A DNA stretch of 64,000 bases, from contig CAKKNE010000005.1 of assembly GCA_918797485.1 (NCBI GenBank), positions 806,001 to 870,000 on the forward strand, written 5' to 3'. Positions 37,165 through 45,881 of this stretch are shown piece after piece (position 1 is the stretch's first letter; every line of letters starts with the position of its first letter). Below the pieces are notes generated by a model. It made no database searches and had not been told where the DNA came from. It saw nothing but the letters and a program-made list of their open reading frames with translations. Origin of the DNA: Pelagomonas calceolata. Taxonomy: Eukaryota; Sar; Pelagophyceae; Pelagomonadales; Pelagomonadaceae. A program made the position numbers and the translations under genes.

Positions 37165-39188
37165 TCACGAGAGAGTCCACGCGTCTCGTGAATGAATTGC
37201 GTCAGTGCCTCGACGGCGTCGTTCAACACAGGTCGGGCCCGGACTCTGCCCCTACCTATACTTACACGCTCCACATGTACCAGAAAAATAAGCAATGGAG
37301 TCCATCTACGACGCCCAACAAAGCACTCTCAATCACTTTTGATTTACTGGTGAAATTGCTCGAATGCGGCCATTTACCGGAAGGCGAGCCGCCGCGTCCT
37401 ACTAAGCAAGACGTCTTGGGGAACTCTAGAGGTACGCCGAAGGCGCCTCGATGGCGCGTCGAAACGTGGCCATCTCACAATGAAGTGGGTGGTTTCTTTT
37501 TTCGATTTTACGGCTCCGTGACGCTCTCGACCTAACACACAGGTACTATTGTAGAAGTCGCCTCTCCCGAGGAAATAGGACCTGCGGTCCTGAAAGTCGT
37601 CAAGGCGTCCAACGCAGTGCGCGAACGCTACGGGTTCCGGGAGCTGACGCCCACGACGCTCGCGCACGAGTACTCGCTCTGCCGCAGCGACAAGCGCGAC
37701 AAGTCTTCTCTTGCAGTTTTGCATCTTCTGCAATTACCAGAATTAACTGAATTAGTTCCACTGGGCTATGGTCAGTCTGAATTGAAACACCCCATCTCGT
37801 TTGAAGTTGACGATATTTATGTGCCGGCGTCGGTGGTACACGTCACGTACCTTATGGCACCTAAATCACACTGCGCTGTCACATGCTTCATCGATTCAAC
37901 GGTGGTGGAACCGCCCCTTTTCGAACATTCTGCCGGTCTTATTGCCCGCATCAAGCTACATGAGGACTCGAAGCCGTTTCATTCCAAAACCATGGGCGGG
38001 GGCAAGCCCTTTAGTATTACAATCAAGGAAGAGGGCAAGGCTGATGTTGTTCTACAAGCCACAGGACTGACTGATGGTGTTAGGTTATTGGGAGAGAAGG
38101 GCATTACTGTACATGAAAAGCGCATCCGCAATCGTTTGTCTGGGGCAACTAAGTCAGACCTTGTCAAAGATGGCAAAACTTGTCAATTTGCCTATACCAA
38201 AGTTACTCTTCCGAAAAAGGAAGAGCTAGAACAGGACATGTATTTAGTGCTACCTTTCAATAATGAGAAAATTTTGGAGGCGTTGGGTAAAGGTTTTGGA
38301 CTTGCTTGTGCGTTTAGATATGCTTTCTTGGATCTCAAAGCCTTCCGTGCGGACCCGCTGAGATTCTTCCGCGACATGGGTGACGACGGTATTTTGAGTG
38401 ACGAAGAGAAGTTGATCGTGGCCCGTGGCATCGTTACAAAGAAAGAGTTGAAGGACAAGCTGCTCCCGTACCTCACGGGCTACAAGACGCGCATAGACGC
38501 GCAGTGCGACGAGTTCCTGCCGTCGGAGAACTTCATCAACGCCCACGTCGCGTCGACGCGATTTCATGAAGATGCGGCCGCGCTCTTAAATAAGGTCGAG
38601 GCCGAGATGAAGTGGTTGTATGATGCGGTCGACGCATACGACGACGCCTACGCGGCGGCGCAGGCCGTCGCTGCGGCGCAGCGCGCGGCCGCCAAGGCTG
38701 CCAAGGCGTCGCCGAAGAAGTCGGGCCGCAAGCGCAAGGCTACTGTTCCCAAAAAGACCTTCGTTAATAGTGATGATGCGTCCGACGACGAGGTTATGCC
38801 CGTGGCCCGGCCGCTACCTGATGACAATGGTCCTCAATCCTTCGAGCAGTTCGACCGCGTGGAAGCTTTATACCGCCCGGAAAACAAGTGGTATCCGGCG
38901 ACGGTTTGTTCCCAGAACGACGACGGGACCTATAATGTCGAATACGACGACGGCTATTTTGAGGACCTTCCCGTGAATCTGCTGCGTGTAAAGCGCCGCA
39001 AGGTCGCCGCGCCGCCGACCGCGACCGCTTATCAAATCGGCGACCGCGTCAAGGCGAGATACATGGGTGGCAACTGGTTCCCGGGCAAGGTCAAAACGTG
39101 CCACAAGGAGGGCACGTACGCTATCAAGTTCGACGACGGCGACGTGGATGACCTAGTCCTCCCTTGTGACATCCGCCGCGCGCCGTGA
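37161..39188 (+). CDS. Uncharacterised protein with two C-terminal Tudor-like domains, two exons
   Basis: Exon 1 is 37161-37431 and exon 2 is 37543-39188 (638 residues). The intron has a good donor (GAG|GTACGC), a branch-like CTAAC and an ACACACAG acceptor. Residues about 130-470 form an unrecognised globular region (HPISFEVDDIYVPASVVHVT, KSHCAVTCFIDSTVVEPPLF). A basic linker with KKSGRKRKATVPKK follows, then two Tudor/Agenet-like repeats: DRVEALYRPENKWYPATVCS with YNVEYDDGYFEDLP, and DRVKARYMGGNWFPGKVKTC with YAIKFDDGDVDDL. Such repeats bind methylated peptides or chromatin. Base composition from 37.6 to 38.4 kb is clearly lower in GC than the neighbours. Confidence 0.6.
37432..37542 (+). 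other. 111-nt intron
   Basis: GTACGCCGAAGG to CTAACACACAG; phase 1, length divisible by three, joining NSR-G to TIVEVASP. The last four bases of identity GTAC on both sides and an internal TCGATGGCGCGTCG motif hint at an old introner. Confidence 0.7.
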
Positions 39189-39611
39189 CCAATTGGAGCG
39201 CTACCAGACATGTTGGATTACCAGTGTACTGGGCACGCCTTACAATGACTACAGCGACCGCCACATTTGACTGAGCCCCATAGTTGGCGGTAGTACGAGT
39301 AAGAATATATATCACCATCGTCACGGCGGAGGCGGCGATCCCCTACTCGCGCCACCCCTACATCACAGGCTCAGGCTAGTTACGTCGCAGGGTTCCCCGT
39401 ACCCCTCCCGCTCCCCCCGGGCCCACCCGTCCGGCTGGACTAGGACGCAAGGGCTGAGTCGCACGGACTCGCACGCCCAACTTGCTAGTGTCTTACAGCC
39501 GCTAGCTCCGGCCCGCCCACTTTGCCACATTGATGCTCCAAACGGCAGCACACGCCTCACATTGATGACTTTTTACTGATGCAGCATCGGTATTGATCAG
39601 GAATCGCAGCC
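39189..39611. other. Spacer upstream of the DUF1415 gene
   Basis: 423 bp, no gene seen. It holds a full CTAG motif at 39484 and C-rich stretches. Confidence 0.5.
39484..39506 (+). promoter_or_regulatory. CTAG palindrome motif, copy 10
   Basis: GCTAGTGTCTTAC, then AGCCGCTAGC; near-consensus. It is 106 bp upstream of 39612, same orientation. Confidence 0.65.
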
Positions 39612-40259
39612 ATGCTACTCGCCCTGCCTCTCCTGTTGGCAGCTGGCAGCCGCCACAGATCGACCATAGTTCGCCACGCCGTCGCCGGCGCGAACGACGC
39701 CGCGACCGACACCTGGCACCGCGACGCCGTCGCCGCGACGGCCGCCTGGGCGCTCTGGATCGCCGCGGTCAATCTGTGTCCGTTTGCGCGGAAATCCCTC
39801 GAGACGTCGGACGCGATTTCGTACGTCGTGACGGAAGCGGATAATCAGAAGGCCTTCTACGCCGCCGCCGTCGCCTGCGCGCGCGACCTGGCCGCGGCAT
39901 CGGACGTGGACCCGACGGCGGCGATCGTGTTTCTGGTGGCGCCGTTTTACGAGCCCGACGATTTCCCGGCGTTCCTGCGCTCCGTCGAGGCCCTCGAGGA
40001 CGACGTGATGCCCGAGGCAAGCGATGACGCCATCCAGATCGCGGGCTTCCACCCGGCCTGGGCCTTCGGCGGCGTCCCGGACGACGACCCCCTCCACTTC
40101 GAGAAGCGCGCGCCCCACCCGACGGTGTCTCTGGTATTGGTCGACGGCCTCGAACACGCCAACTCGGCGAAGATCGCGGCGGACAACGAGCGGACCCTTT
40201 CGCAGCTGGGCGTCGACGCGGTGGCGCGCGCGTTCGCCGGGTTCGTCTCCTCAGATTAA
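39612..40259 (+). CDS. DUF1415 family protein
   Basis: 215 residues. The DUF1415 hallmarks are visible: W..AVNLCPFA (residues about 48-60), a central FLVAPFYEPDDFPAFLRSVE, then IQIAGFHPAWAFGGVPDDDP with HFEKRAPHPTVSLVL. This family is mostly bacterial and of unknown biochemical role; the conserved Cys-Pro-Phe and His suggest an active site. An N-terminal hydrophobic leader (MLLALPLLLAAGS) suggests secretion or organelle import. It follows a near-consensus CTAG motif. Confidence 0.82.
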   Translation: MLLALPLLLAAGSRHRSTIVRHAVAGANDAATDTWHRDAVAATAAWALWIAAVNLCPFARKSLETSDAISYVVTEADNQKAFYAAAVACARDLAAASDVDPTAAIVFLVAPFYEPDDFPAFLRSVEALEDDVMPEASDDAIQIAGFHPAWAFGGVPDDDPLHFEKRAPHPTVSLVLVDGLEHANSAKIAADNERTLSQLGVDAVARAFAGFVSSD

Positions 40260-40448
40260 TATGTGTTTTTATTTGTACTATTCGTACCTCTAAATTGGCC
40301 TCGAACCCGGCGCGCGGGGGCGCGCTGGATCTGATCTCATCTCTGCCATTTTGCTCTGCTCTCCGGCGCGGGGAGGCGGCCGAACCGCATACGGAAGCAA
40401 TCGTCGTGTGTGGGGCTGCCCCAGTACTATTGCCCAGAGCACTAAGCC

Positions 40449-40910
40449 ATGGCCTCGGGCCGCTGCTCCGGGGGCGGCGGCTCGTTTTACAGTGAGCTCA
40501 TGGGCTGCCTCGGCGGCGGCGGCGACGACGAGGCGGCAGAGAACGCGCCGGCCGAGGTGGTGCGCGAGGTCGCGCTGGAGCCGGTGTCGCCGTCGCGCGC
40601 GGGCGAGACCTACGAGCAGCACCTCGCCCGCGCCCGGAGCCCGCGGCGGCCGCCGCCGTGCGACGCGGCCGGCGACGACGACTCGGGCGACGAGATACTC
40701 CGGGCCGCGGCGGCCCGCTGGCCGCTGCCGCCCTCCGACCCGCGACCGGCCGCGCGCGAGGCCGAGGCCCGGGCGACGTCCGGGGACGCGAGCCGCCCAC
40801 CACCGCCGACGGCCACCGTCTGCAAGCCCTGCGCGGCCGCGCCCGACGGCGAGGACCCGCGGCAACGGCCATCGCACCACGCGACGGGCGGCCGCGCGTA
40901 CGAGATATGA
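40449..40910 (+). CDS. Low-complexity small protein
   Basis: 153 residues, rich in Ala, Pro, Arg, Asp and Gly, with no domain. It begins MASGRCSGGGGSFYSELMGC and is predicted disordered. Extreme GC content opens long frames in all phases here (including a 239-residue minus-strand frame), so the choice of this one rests only on its ATG context and acidic/neutral composition. Confidence 0.35.
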   Translation: MASGRCSGGGGSFYSELMGCLGGGGDDEAAENAPAEVVREVALEPVSPSRAGETYEQHLARARSPRRPPPCDAAGDDDSGDEILRAAAARWPLPPSDPRPAAREAEARATSGDASRPPPPTATVCKPCAAAPDGEDPRQRPSHHATGGRAYEI

Positions 40911-41043
40911 ACCCTTTTCGCGATGACTCCCGCCGGCCGGGAGCTGGTGGCGTATCTCGACAACGACGCCCATCGCCGCGACCCCATTGTTGGAACCCTG
41001 TAATGTCACGTTTCGAACAGAGCTTATGGACTAGGCATAGCGC

Positions 41044-41736
41044 CTACTTCTTGCGCGCGAGGCGCGCGTTGAGGCGCGCCTCCATGGCGGCCCGCGCGTC
41101 CTGCTTCGCGTCGTGCGCCTTCTTGTTGGTGGATTTCGGCGCCTTGGCCGGCGACGGCGCCGCTTTTACAGGAGAGGCCCGCGCCGGCGACGGCGCGGCG
41201 TACTTCTGCTCGAGCCGCGCGAAGAGCGCATCCTCGCGCCCGAGGTACTTGGCGAGGATCGCGTCCACATCATTGATTTTCTCGGGCGCGTTTTTCTCGT
41301 AAAACGCAACGAGGCGGCGGCGGTGCGCCGCGTGGTGCGGCGAGCGGACCGCGCCCGCAGCTCCCAAGCGCTCGGGATGGCCCTTGCGGCGGCCCAGAGC
41401 TGGCAGTAAAGCGAGCAGGGCCACGACCGCTAGTCTTACATGCTCGGGCGCCACCCCTTCAATCAGTTCGACGTTCTCCAAGCTCGTCCAGGCCGCGGCC
41501 ACCGTGCCGAGGAGCACGACGCGGTTGAAGCCGCGCTGTCTCATGCAAACGAGGAGGCCGGCCACCCAGGGCGCCGCTTGCGTCGGGTCCGCTTTGATGG
41601 CTTCGAGCGTCGGGCGCGCCAGTTCCAGCGCGAAGGCGGCGCTCTCCTTGGCCATGGCGGCGAGGTCGTCTAGGGCGCCGCCTTCTACGGGTGTCTCGTC
41701 GACGATGGGCTCCGCGGGCGGGGCCTCGTCTCCCAT
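41044..41736 (-). CDS. Membrane-associated protein with an FYEKxxPEK motif
   Basis: 230 residues. The segment RRRLVAFYEKNAPEKINDVD followed by AILAKYLGREDALFARLEQK (about residues 143-182) matches a short helical module repeated in many protist proteins, of the form L..FY...PEKL..VD..L.KY.G.E..LF..L..KYG. Before it are hydrophobic helices (LAVVALLALLPAL). The C-terminus is Lys/Ala/Ser-Pro-rich (SPVKAAPSPAKAPKS). Function unknown. Confidence 0.65.
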   Translation of the reverse strand: MGDEAPPAEPIVDETPVEGGALDDLAAMAKESAAFALELARPTLEAIKADPTQAAPWVAGLLVCMRQRGFNRVVLLGTVAAAWTSLENVELIEGVAPEHVRLAVVALLALLPALGRRKGHPERLGAAGAVRSPHHAAHRRRLVAFYEKNAPEKINDVDAILAKYLGREDALFARLEQKYAAPSPARASPVKAAPSPAKAPKSTNKKAHDAKQDARAAMEARLNARLARKK

Positions 41737-42002
41737 CTTAGTTTAAACGTTGAGCGCTGATGAATGCAATCGACAGCGAGGAGGGCGTCAGTACGATCAA
41801 AAGCAAAGGCAGCGCGTCCACCGTGCTCAAGCGCGCTGGTCGGCCGCGCGGCGCAGGTAAATCCTAGCATGTGTGTTGCGCTAGCTCCAAAAGCTGGTTC
41901 AGCCAAAAGTAGACGAGCTCTGAGCTGACGCACCCGCACGAGTGGACTGCGACGGTGTGCTGCGCCGTTATATCACCAGCAGCGACTCATCAAAACCCAC
42001 AA

Positions 42003-42524
42003 ATGGGAGATGCAGCCCTCCTGCACGACAGCACCCTCGCCTGCCTCGGAGACGCGGAGCTGCGAAGCGTTGCGCTGGTTAGTAAAGAGGGGAGGAAACA
42101 CTCGATTGCATTCATGTCTGTCGCAACGTACAAATGCGTGGGCGTAACGGGGGAAGCAACGCTGGCACCACTACAGCTCGTCGACCGCGAAGACGACGCG
42201 CGGCGCGGGGCCTGCCGGTGCGCGCCGTCGCTGTCCGTTGAACAGCTGCGTAGCCGCATCGCTCGCGCTGTCGGCCGCGACGCGTCCGGAATCAATCTAA
42301 GAATACTGGCTCCACGCGAACGAACGCTCGAGAAGCTGCGCGACGGCACGCGGCTCGGCGACTACCTCCCAACGGCGGTGCTTCCGTCCCGGCTAATGCT
42401 GTCCGTCATCGTGACGGAAAGGATCGTGGTGGCGGATTTTGACTACGACAGTGATGAGACAGACATTTCGCGCTTCGATCCCGATGTTTATGCGGACGCG
42501 CAGGCGCCCTGGAGGAACCACTAG
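42003..42524 (+). CDS. Small protein, possibly F-box plus ubiquitin-like
   Basis: 173 residues from ATG 42003 (an upstream in-frame start exists at 41955). The first 35 residues (LLHDSTLACLGDAELRSVAL) resemble a short F-box. The region LSVEQLRSRIARAVGRDASG, then INLRILAPRERTLEKLRDGT, has the beta-grasp spacing of a ubiquitin-like fold. The tail is acidic. Assignments are tentative. Confidence 0.5.
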   Translation: MGDAALLHDSTLACLGDAELRSVALVSKEGRKHSIAFMSVATYKCVGVTGEATLAPLQLVDREDDARRGACRCAPSLSVEQLRSRIARAVGRDASGINLRILAPRERTLEKLRDGTRLGDYLPTAVLPSRLMLSVIVTERIVVADFDYDSDETDISRFDPDVYADAQAPWRNH

Positions 42525-42580
42525 CCTTTTTGTTGTAAAGAACTTGCTTGTGTAATTATGCTGCAGCTGAGCATCGACGG

Positions 42581-42603
42581 GCTAGTGTGTTACAGAGGCT
42601 AGC
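42581..42603 (+). promoter_or_regulatory. CTAG palindrome motif, copy 11
   Basis: GCTAGTGTGTTACAGAGGCTAGC. It lies between two convergent gene ends, so it is not upstream of a start. Confidence 0.5.
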
Positions 42604-42744
42604 CCACCGGTCCGCGCACACCACGCTATTAGCCCTTTGGACGACCCGGCGACGGCAGAAATATAGAGACTATCGTCGCAGACAGTGTGACTAGCAGCAA
42701 CGGCCGCCACGCGCTAGCACCGGTTTTTAGATCATTGGAAAACT

Positions 42745-43134
42745 CTAGCAGCACGAGGGCTTGCGCAGCTCTTCTCGGGCGACATGGCCCGAGGTGAAGA
42801 TTGACACCATCGGTACGTCATCATTTAGCTTCGCGTATTCGAGCGACGTCGCGAGGTTCGCGACGCCGAGTCGCTGGAGAAATGCCAGCTCGTCGTCGTT
42901 GGGATGGGGCGCGTTGCTGCCGATTATTACTAGCTTGCCCGCGAGCTGCAACGCCTCGATGGCTTTTGCTGCATATAGTTTCGCGTTGACGTTGTCGTGC
43001 AGCACTCCTCGATCAAAGAGGAACGCGTCGTACCGCAGGAACGGATGGCCGACGGACGCGGACGTTTTGGTGAATTGTGCTGCCGACGCGTGGCTCGCTA
43101 GGAAGATCAGCGCTGCGGCTTGGAATGTGCTCAT
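42745..43134 (-). CDS. Truncated HAD-superfamily (class IIA) hydrolase-like protein
   Basis: 129 residues with a signal peptide (MSTFQAAALIFLASHASA). RYDAFLFDRGVLHDNVNAKL, then GKLVIIGSNAP, correspond to the first HAD motif (normally DxWGVLHDG) and the second motif (hS/TN) of TIGR01459-type phosphatases. Here the DxD becomes D-R-G, and the cap and motifs III/IV are absent because the protein ends at about half the family length. It is probably a degenerate, catalytically inactive short paralogue. Confidence 0.6.
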   Translation of the reverse strand: MSTFQAAALIFLASHASAAQFTKTSASVGHPFLRYDAFLFDRGVLHDNVNAKLYAAKAIEALQLAGKLVIIGSNAPHPNDDELAFLQRLGVANLATSLEYAKLNDDVPMVSIFTSGHVAREELRKPSCC

Positions 43135-43783
43135 TGTCGACGAATTGTGCGAAGATGTTGGATGCGGTGGTCAAAATCTATGATGTGTCAAGGCTGGCAG
43201 AGCTGTGGCAGAGGCTGTGGTGCAAAATCTTAAGCTCTGTTGCCTATATTTCGACGCAACGGCTGAGTACGCTTGCTCTCCCGTTGCGGTGCAAGCAGTT
43301 GGCCGCGCGGTGACGGATTCGCATCAGGCACCCAGGCGCGCGTGCTGAGACCTACCGTGCGGGTTTAAACGCTTCTGACGCTTCTGCGGTCATTGGGTCT
43401 GCAGTTTCTTGCTATCACGTCGTGCCTTTCGCAGGCACAGATCGAAACGCGGCCACAATCTTGATAGCAGTGACGAGGAGCTCGTGCCTTTAGCACCAGA
43501 CGCGACGTCGCAACACAACTCAAAACCGCACCCGGCAGCGCCTAAACGGACCTCTTTAACATCTTCATCAATCGCATGCGCAAATAGTTTACTCGCGAGC
43601 ATGAAAATTGCATCAATGGCGAGCTGGCACCCAAGCACCGCTGCAAATCGCGTCGTGGCGAGCGCAAACGGCTTGCTTGAGGCAAGCATACTGTTACGCG
43701 TCGTCGTCGCGCTCGCTCCCACAATTTGAAAACAAGCAAATGCATTGATCACTCACCGCGCGTCCGCGACCGCAGGTCGTAGT
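43135..43783. other. 649-bp spacer, lower GC
   Basis: Between divergent starts at 43134(-) and 43784(+). Composition is closer to 50% GC. Frames on both strands at 43390-43752 lack domains, and I support none. Confidence 0.45.
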
Positions 43784-44739
43784 ATGAAGCTGAAGCTCGC
43801 CTTGCTCGCGGGCGCCGCGGCGCCGGCGGCCGCGCTCTACGGCGCGCCGCGCCCGGTGCAGATCATCCCGTCCGTGCTGCCGGCGGACTTCGCCGCGCTC
43901 GGTTTGGATTGTACGGCCCTGGAAAAAGCAGGGTGCGACCGGATTCAATTTGACGTCATGGACGGCAACTTCGTGCCCAACCTGACCTTCGGCCCGGACG
44001 TCATCGCGGCGCAGCGCAAGACCACCAAGCTCATGTTCGAGACGCAGCTCATGGTCTCGGAGCGGTGCACGGACGCGATGCTGCCCCAGTTCACGGAGGC
44101 GACGAAGGGTCCCAACGGCGAGCCGGGTGTGGTGATCGTCCACGTCGAGGCGTGCACGCACATCCACCGCAGCTTGTCGAACATCCGGGCCATGGGCGGC
44201 TCGCCGTCCGTGGCGCTGAACCCGTCGACGCCCGCCGAGGCCGTCGAGAACGTCCTTGACTTGGTCGACCACGTGCTCGTCATGACCGTGAACCCCGGCT
44301 TCGGCGGCCAAGCCTACATCCCGACGATGACGGACAAGATCGAGAAGATCCGCAAATGGATCGTCGACCGCGGCTTGGACGTGGACATCGAGGTCGACGG
44401 CTGTGTGAAAATCAAAAGTTCACGGCGCCTTCGTGCTGAATCGTCGCGTCGACCTCCACGCCATCGACGCGACGCTTGCTCGATGGCGTGGCGATATCGG
44501 TTCCTCACCGCTGCTCGACCGAGCCAGGACGGCCGCGTCATCGCCGATAGCACCCGACGCACTGGTTGATTTCCACACAGGTCGACGGCGGCATCAAGGC
44601 CACGCCGGAGACGATCGGCGCGTGCGCGGCCGCCGGCGCGAACTGCTTCATCGCGGGCTCGGGCCTCTTCGCCTACGACGACATGTCCCAGGGCGTCAAG
44701 GAGCTCAAGGCCATCGCCGAGGAGTACCAGAAGAAGTGA
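43784..44739 (+). CDS. RPE: Ribulose-phosphate 3-epimerase, two exons
   Basis: Exon 1 is 43784-44392 and exon 2 is 44581-44739; 255 residues. The family signatures are all present: QIIPSVLPADFAAL, DRIQFDVMDGNFVPNLTFGP, VHVEAC, ALNPSTP, VLVMTVNPGFGGQAYIP, EVDGGI and AGSGLF. The enzyme interconverts ribulose-5-P and xylulose-5-P in the Calvin and pentose phosphate pathways. The N-terminal MKLKLALLAGAAAPAAALYG is a leader with an A.AL.GAP cleavage context, suggesting plastid import and a Calvin-cycle isoform. The introner splits the codons for EVDGG, and exact splicing restores the active-site motif IEVDGGIK. Confidence 0.95.
44401..44580 (+). mobile_element. Introner (180 bp) in the RPE gene
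   Basis: Ends CTGTGTGAAAATCAA and TTGATTTCCACACAG. The 8-bp duplications GTCGACGG at 44393-44400 and 44581-44588 are identical. The intron is 44393-44580 (188 nt): its GT comes from the left duplicate and its AG from the element. The interior shares the CGAGCAG/CACGCCATCGACGCGAC motifs and a block (CTCGGCCGAGC-like / GCGATGACGCGGCC) with the copy at 27978. Confidence 0.95.
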
Positions 44740-44789
44740 GTAGCGGGTAAGGACGTGTCTTATCGAAATTCACAGATACTTATATCACA

Positions 44790-45512
44790 TCACACCGCCG
44801 CGAAAGTCCCCGCGCCCACGACGTGCGCCGCGACCTCGTGGCCCGGCGACCACGACATCGGCGCGACGACGTGCGGCCGGTCGCCCGGCCCGCCGAGGAG
44901 CCGCGTCGACGAGAAGACGACGGCGCCCGGTAAAACTTCCTTCGCGAGCTTCTCGGCGAGCTGCCGGCGGAGGTCGTCGCCCAGAGCTAGAGTTGACGCG
45001 AAGACCACGTCCGCTCCTGACAGGTCCGCGCGGAGCATGTCGCCCTCGACGAAGGCGCAGCGCCGCGCGATACTAGAAGGAAGCGCCGCGCGCGCCCGCA
45101 CCGCCGCCCGATGACGGCCCGCGGCGAGCTCGTGGCCCGTGGCGGTCACGTTCGGCGCCAGCGCGGCCGCGTAGATCACGACGTGGCCCGCGCCCGAGCC
45201 CAAATCCACGAGCCGCTCGACGGGCCGTCCCGCCAGCCGCCGCGCGGCGGCGAGGAGCGCGTGCGCGCCGCCGGCGGTAATGTGGCCGAAAGTCGCGGCG
45301 CGGGCGTGGTCGAATTTGGCCGCGTCCGCGGCATCGAGCGTCCAGACCGTCGTCGCGTCCAAGGCTGTTGCGGCTATCTCGGCGTTTTCCCGCGCGACGG
45401 CGTCGAGCCCCTCGTAGGGGTCGGGTAGGCAGCTTGCTCCCGGCTCGACTGGGAGCCAGGCGGGCGCCGCGGCTGCTGCGGCGGCTCCGTAGAGGAGCAG
45501 TCTCACTCTCAT
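44790..45512 (-). CDS. DOT1-like class I SAM methyltransferase
   Basis: The start is taken at ATG 45512, giving a leader MRVRLLLYGAAAAAAAPAWL. The Rossmann signature LVDLGSGAGHVVIYAAALAP (about residue 100) binds SAM. FVEGDMLRADLSGADVVFAS follows, then LPGAVVFSSTRLLG. The order and spacing resemble the DOT1 fold (histone-lysine methyltransferase-like), but without the DOT1 substrate loops. The leader argues for an organelle or secretory location, so the substrate is unlikely to be histone. Confidence 0.75.
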   Translation of the reverse strand: MRVRLLLYGAAAAAAAPAWLPVEPGASCLPDPYEGLDAVARENAEIAATALDATTVWTLDAADAAKFDHARAATFGHITAGGAHALLAAARRLAGRPVERLVDLGSGAGHVVIYAAALAPNVTATGHELAAGRHRAAVRARAALPSSIARRCAFVEGDMLRADLSGADVVFASTLALGDDLRRQLAEKLAKEVLPGAVVFSSTRLLGGPGDRPHVVAPMSWSPGHEVAAHVVGAGTFAAV

Positions 45513-45881
45513 CGCATCAACCGCTCTTTTAGCTTTGCGAGAGCCTTTGCCAATATTGAGCGGATGCCAATTCCAAAGCCGAACAGATGCCGAACAGATG
45601 CCGCAGCGAGGGAAGCTGCACAGGAGAGAGGCTTGCACCGGTTAGCACCAGCAGAGAGTCATTAGCCGCTGCTAGCCGGCTCATCCAAGCCTGCTGGCCA
45701 TGCGGGCTAGTGTCTTACGACCGCTAGCTGCCGGCATCGGCTGGTCGATTGCGTCAGTCGCCTGAGTCGCCTGATGAGTCGAAACGATCTATAACCGAAA
45801 GCGACGGCCGAGAAACCAAGCCGCGCGAGGCCTCAAGCTTAAATTTTACAAAAACTCTAATTGCACATTAAAGACTGATCA
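45513..45881. promoter_or_regulatory. 369-bp divergent spacer
   Basis: Between starts at 45512(-) and 45882(+); holds a near-consensus CTAG motif. A 9-bp direct repeat ACAGATGCCG lies at 45580-45603. Confidence 0.5.
45706..45728 (+). promoter_or_regulatory. CTAG palindrome motif, copy 12
   Basis: GCTAGTGTCTTAC, then GACCGCTAGC. It is 154 bp upstream of 45882 and also 194 bp from the divergent start at 45512. Confidence 0.6.

Noticed and set aside
40290-41009. 239-codon minus-strand frame
   Set aside because: Low-complexity Arg/Ala/Gly reading in a very GC-rich segment; no better supported than chance.
43694-44311. 205-codon minus-strand frame over the RPE gene
   Set aside because: Antisense to a firmly identified enzyme.
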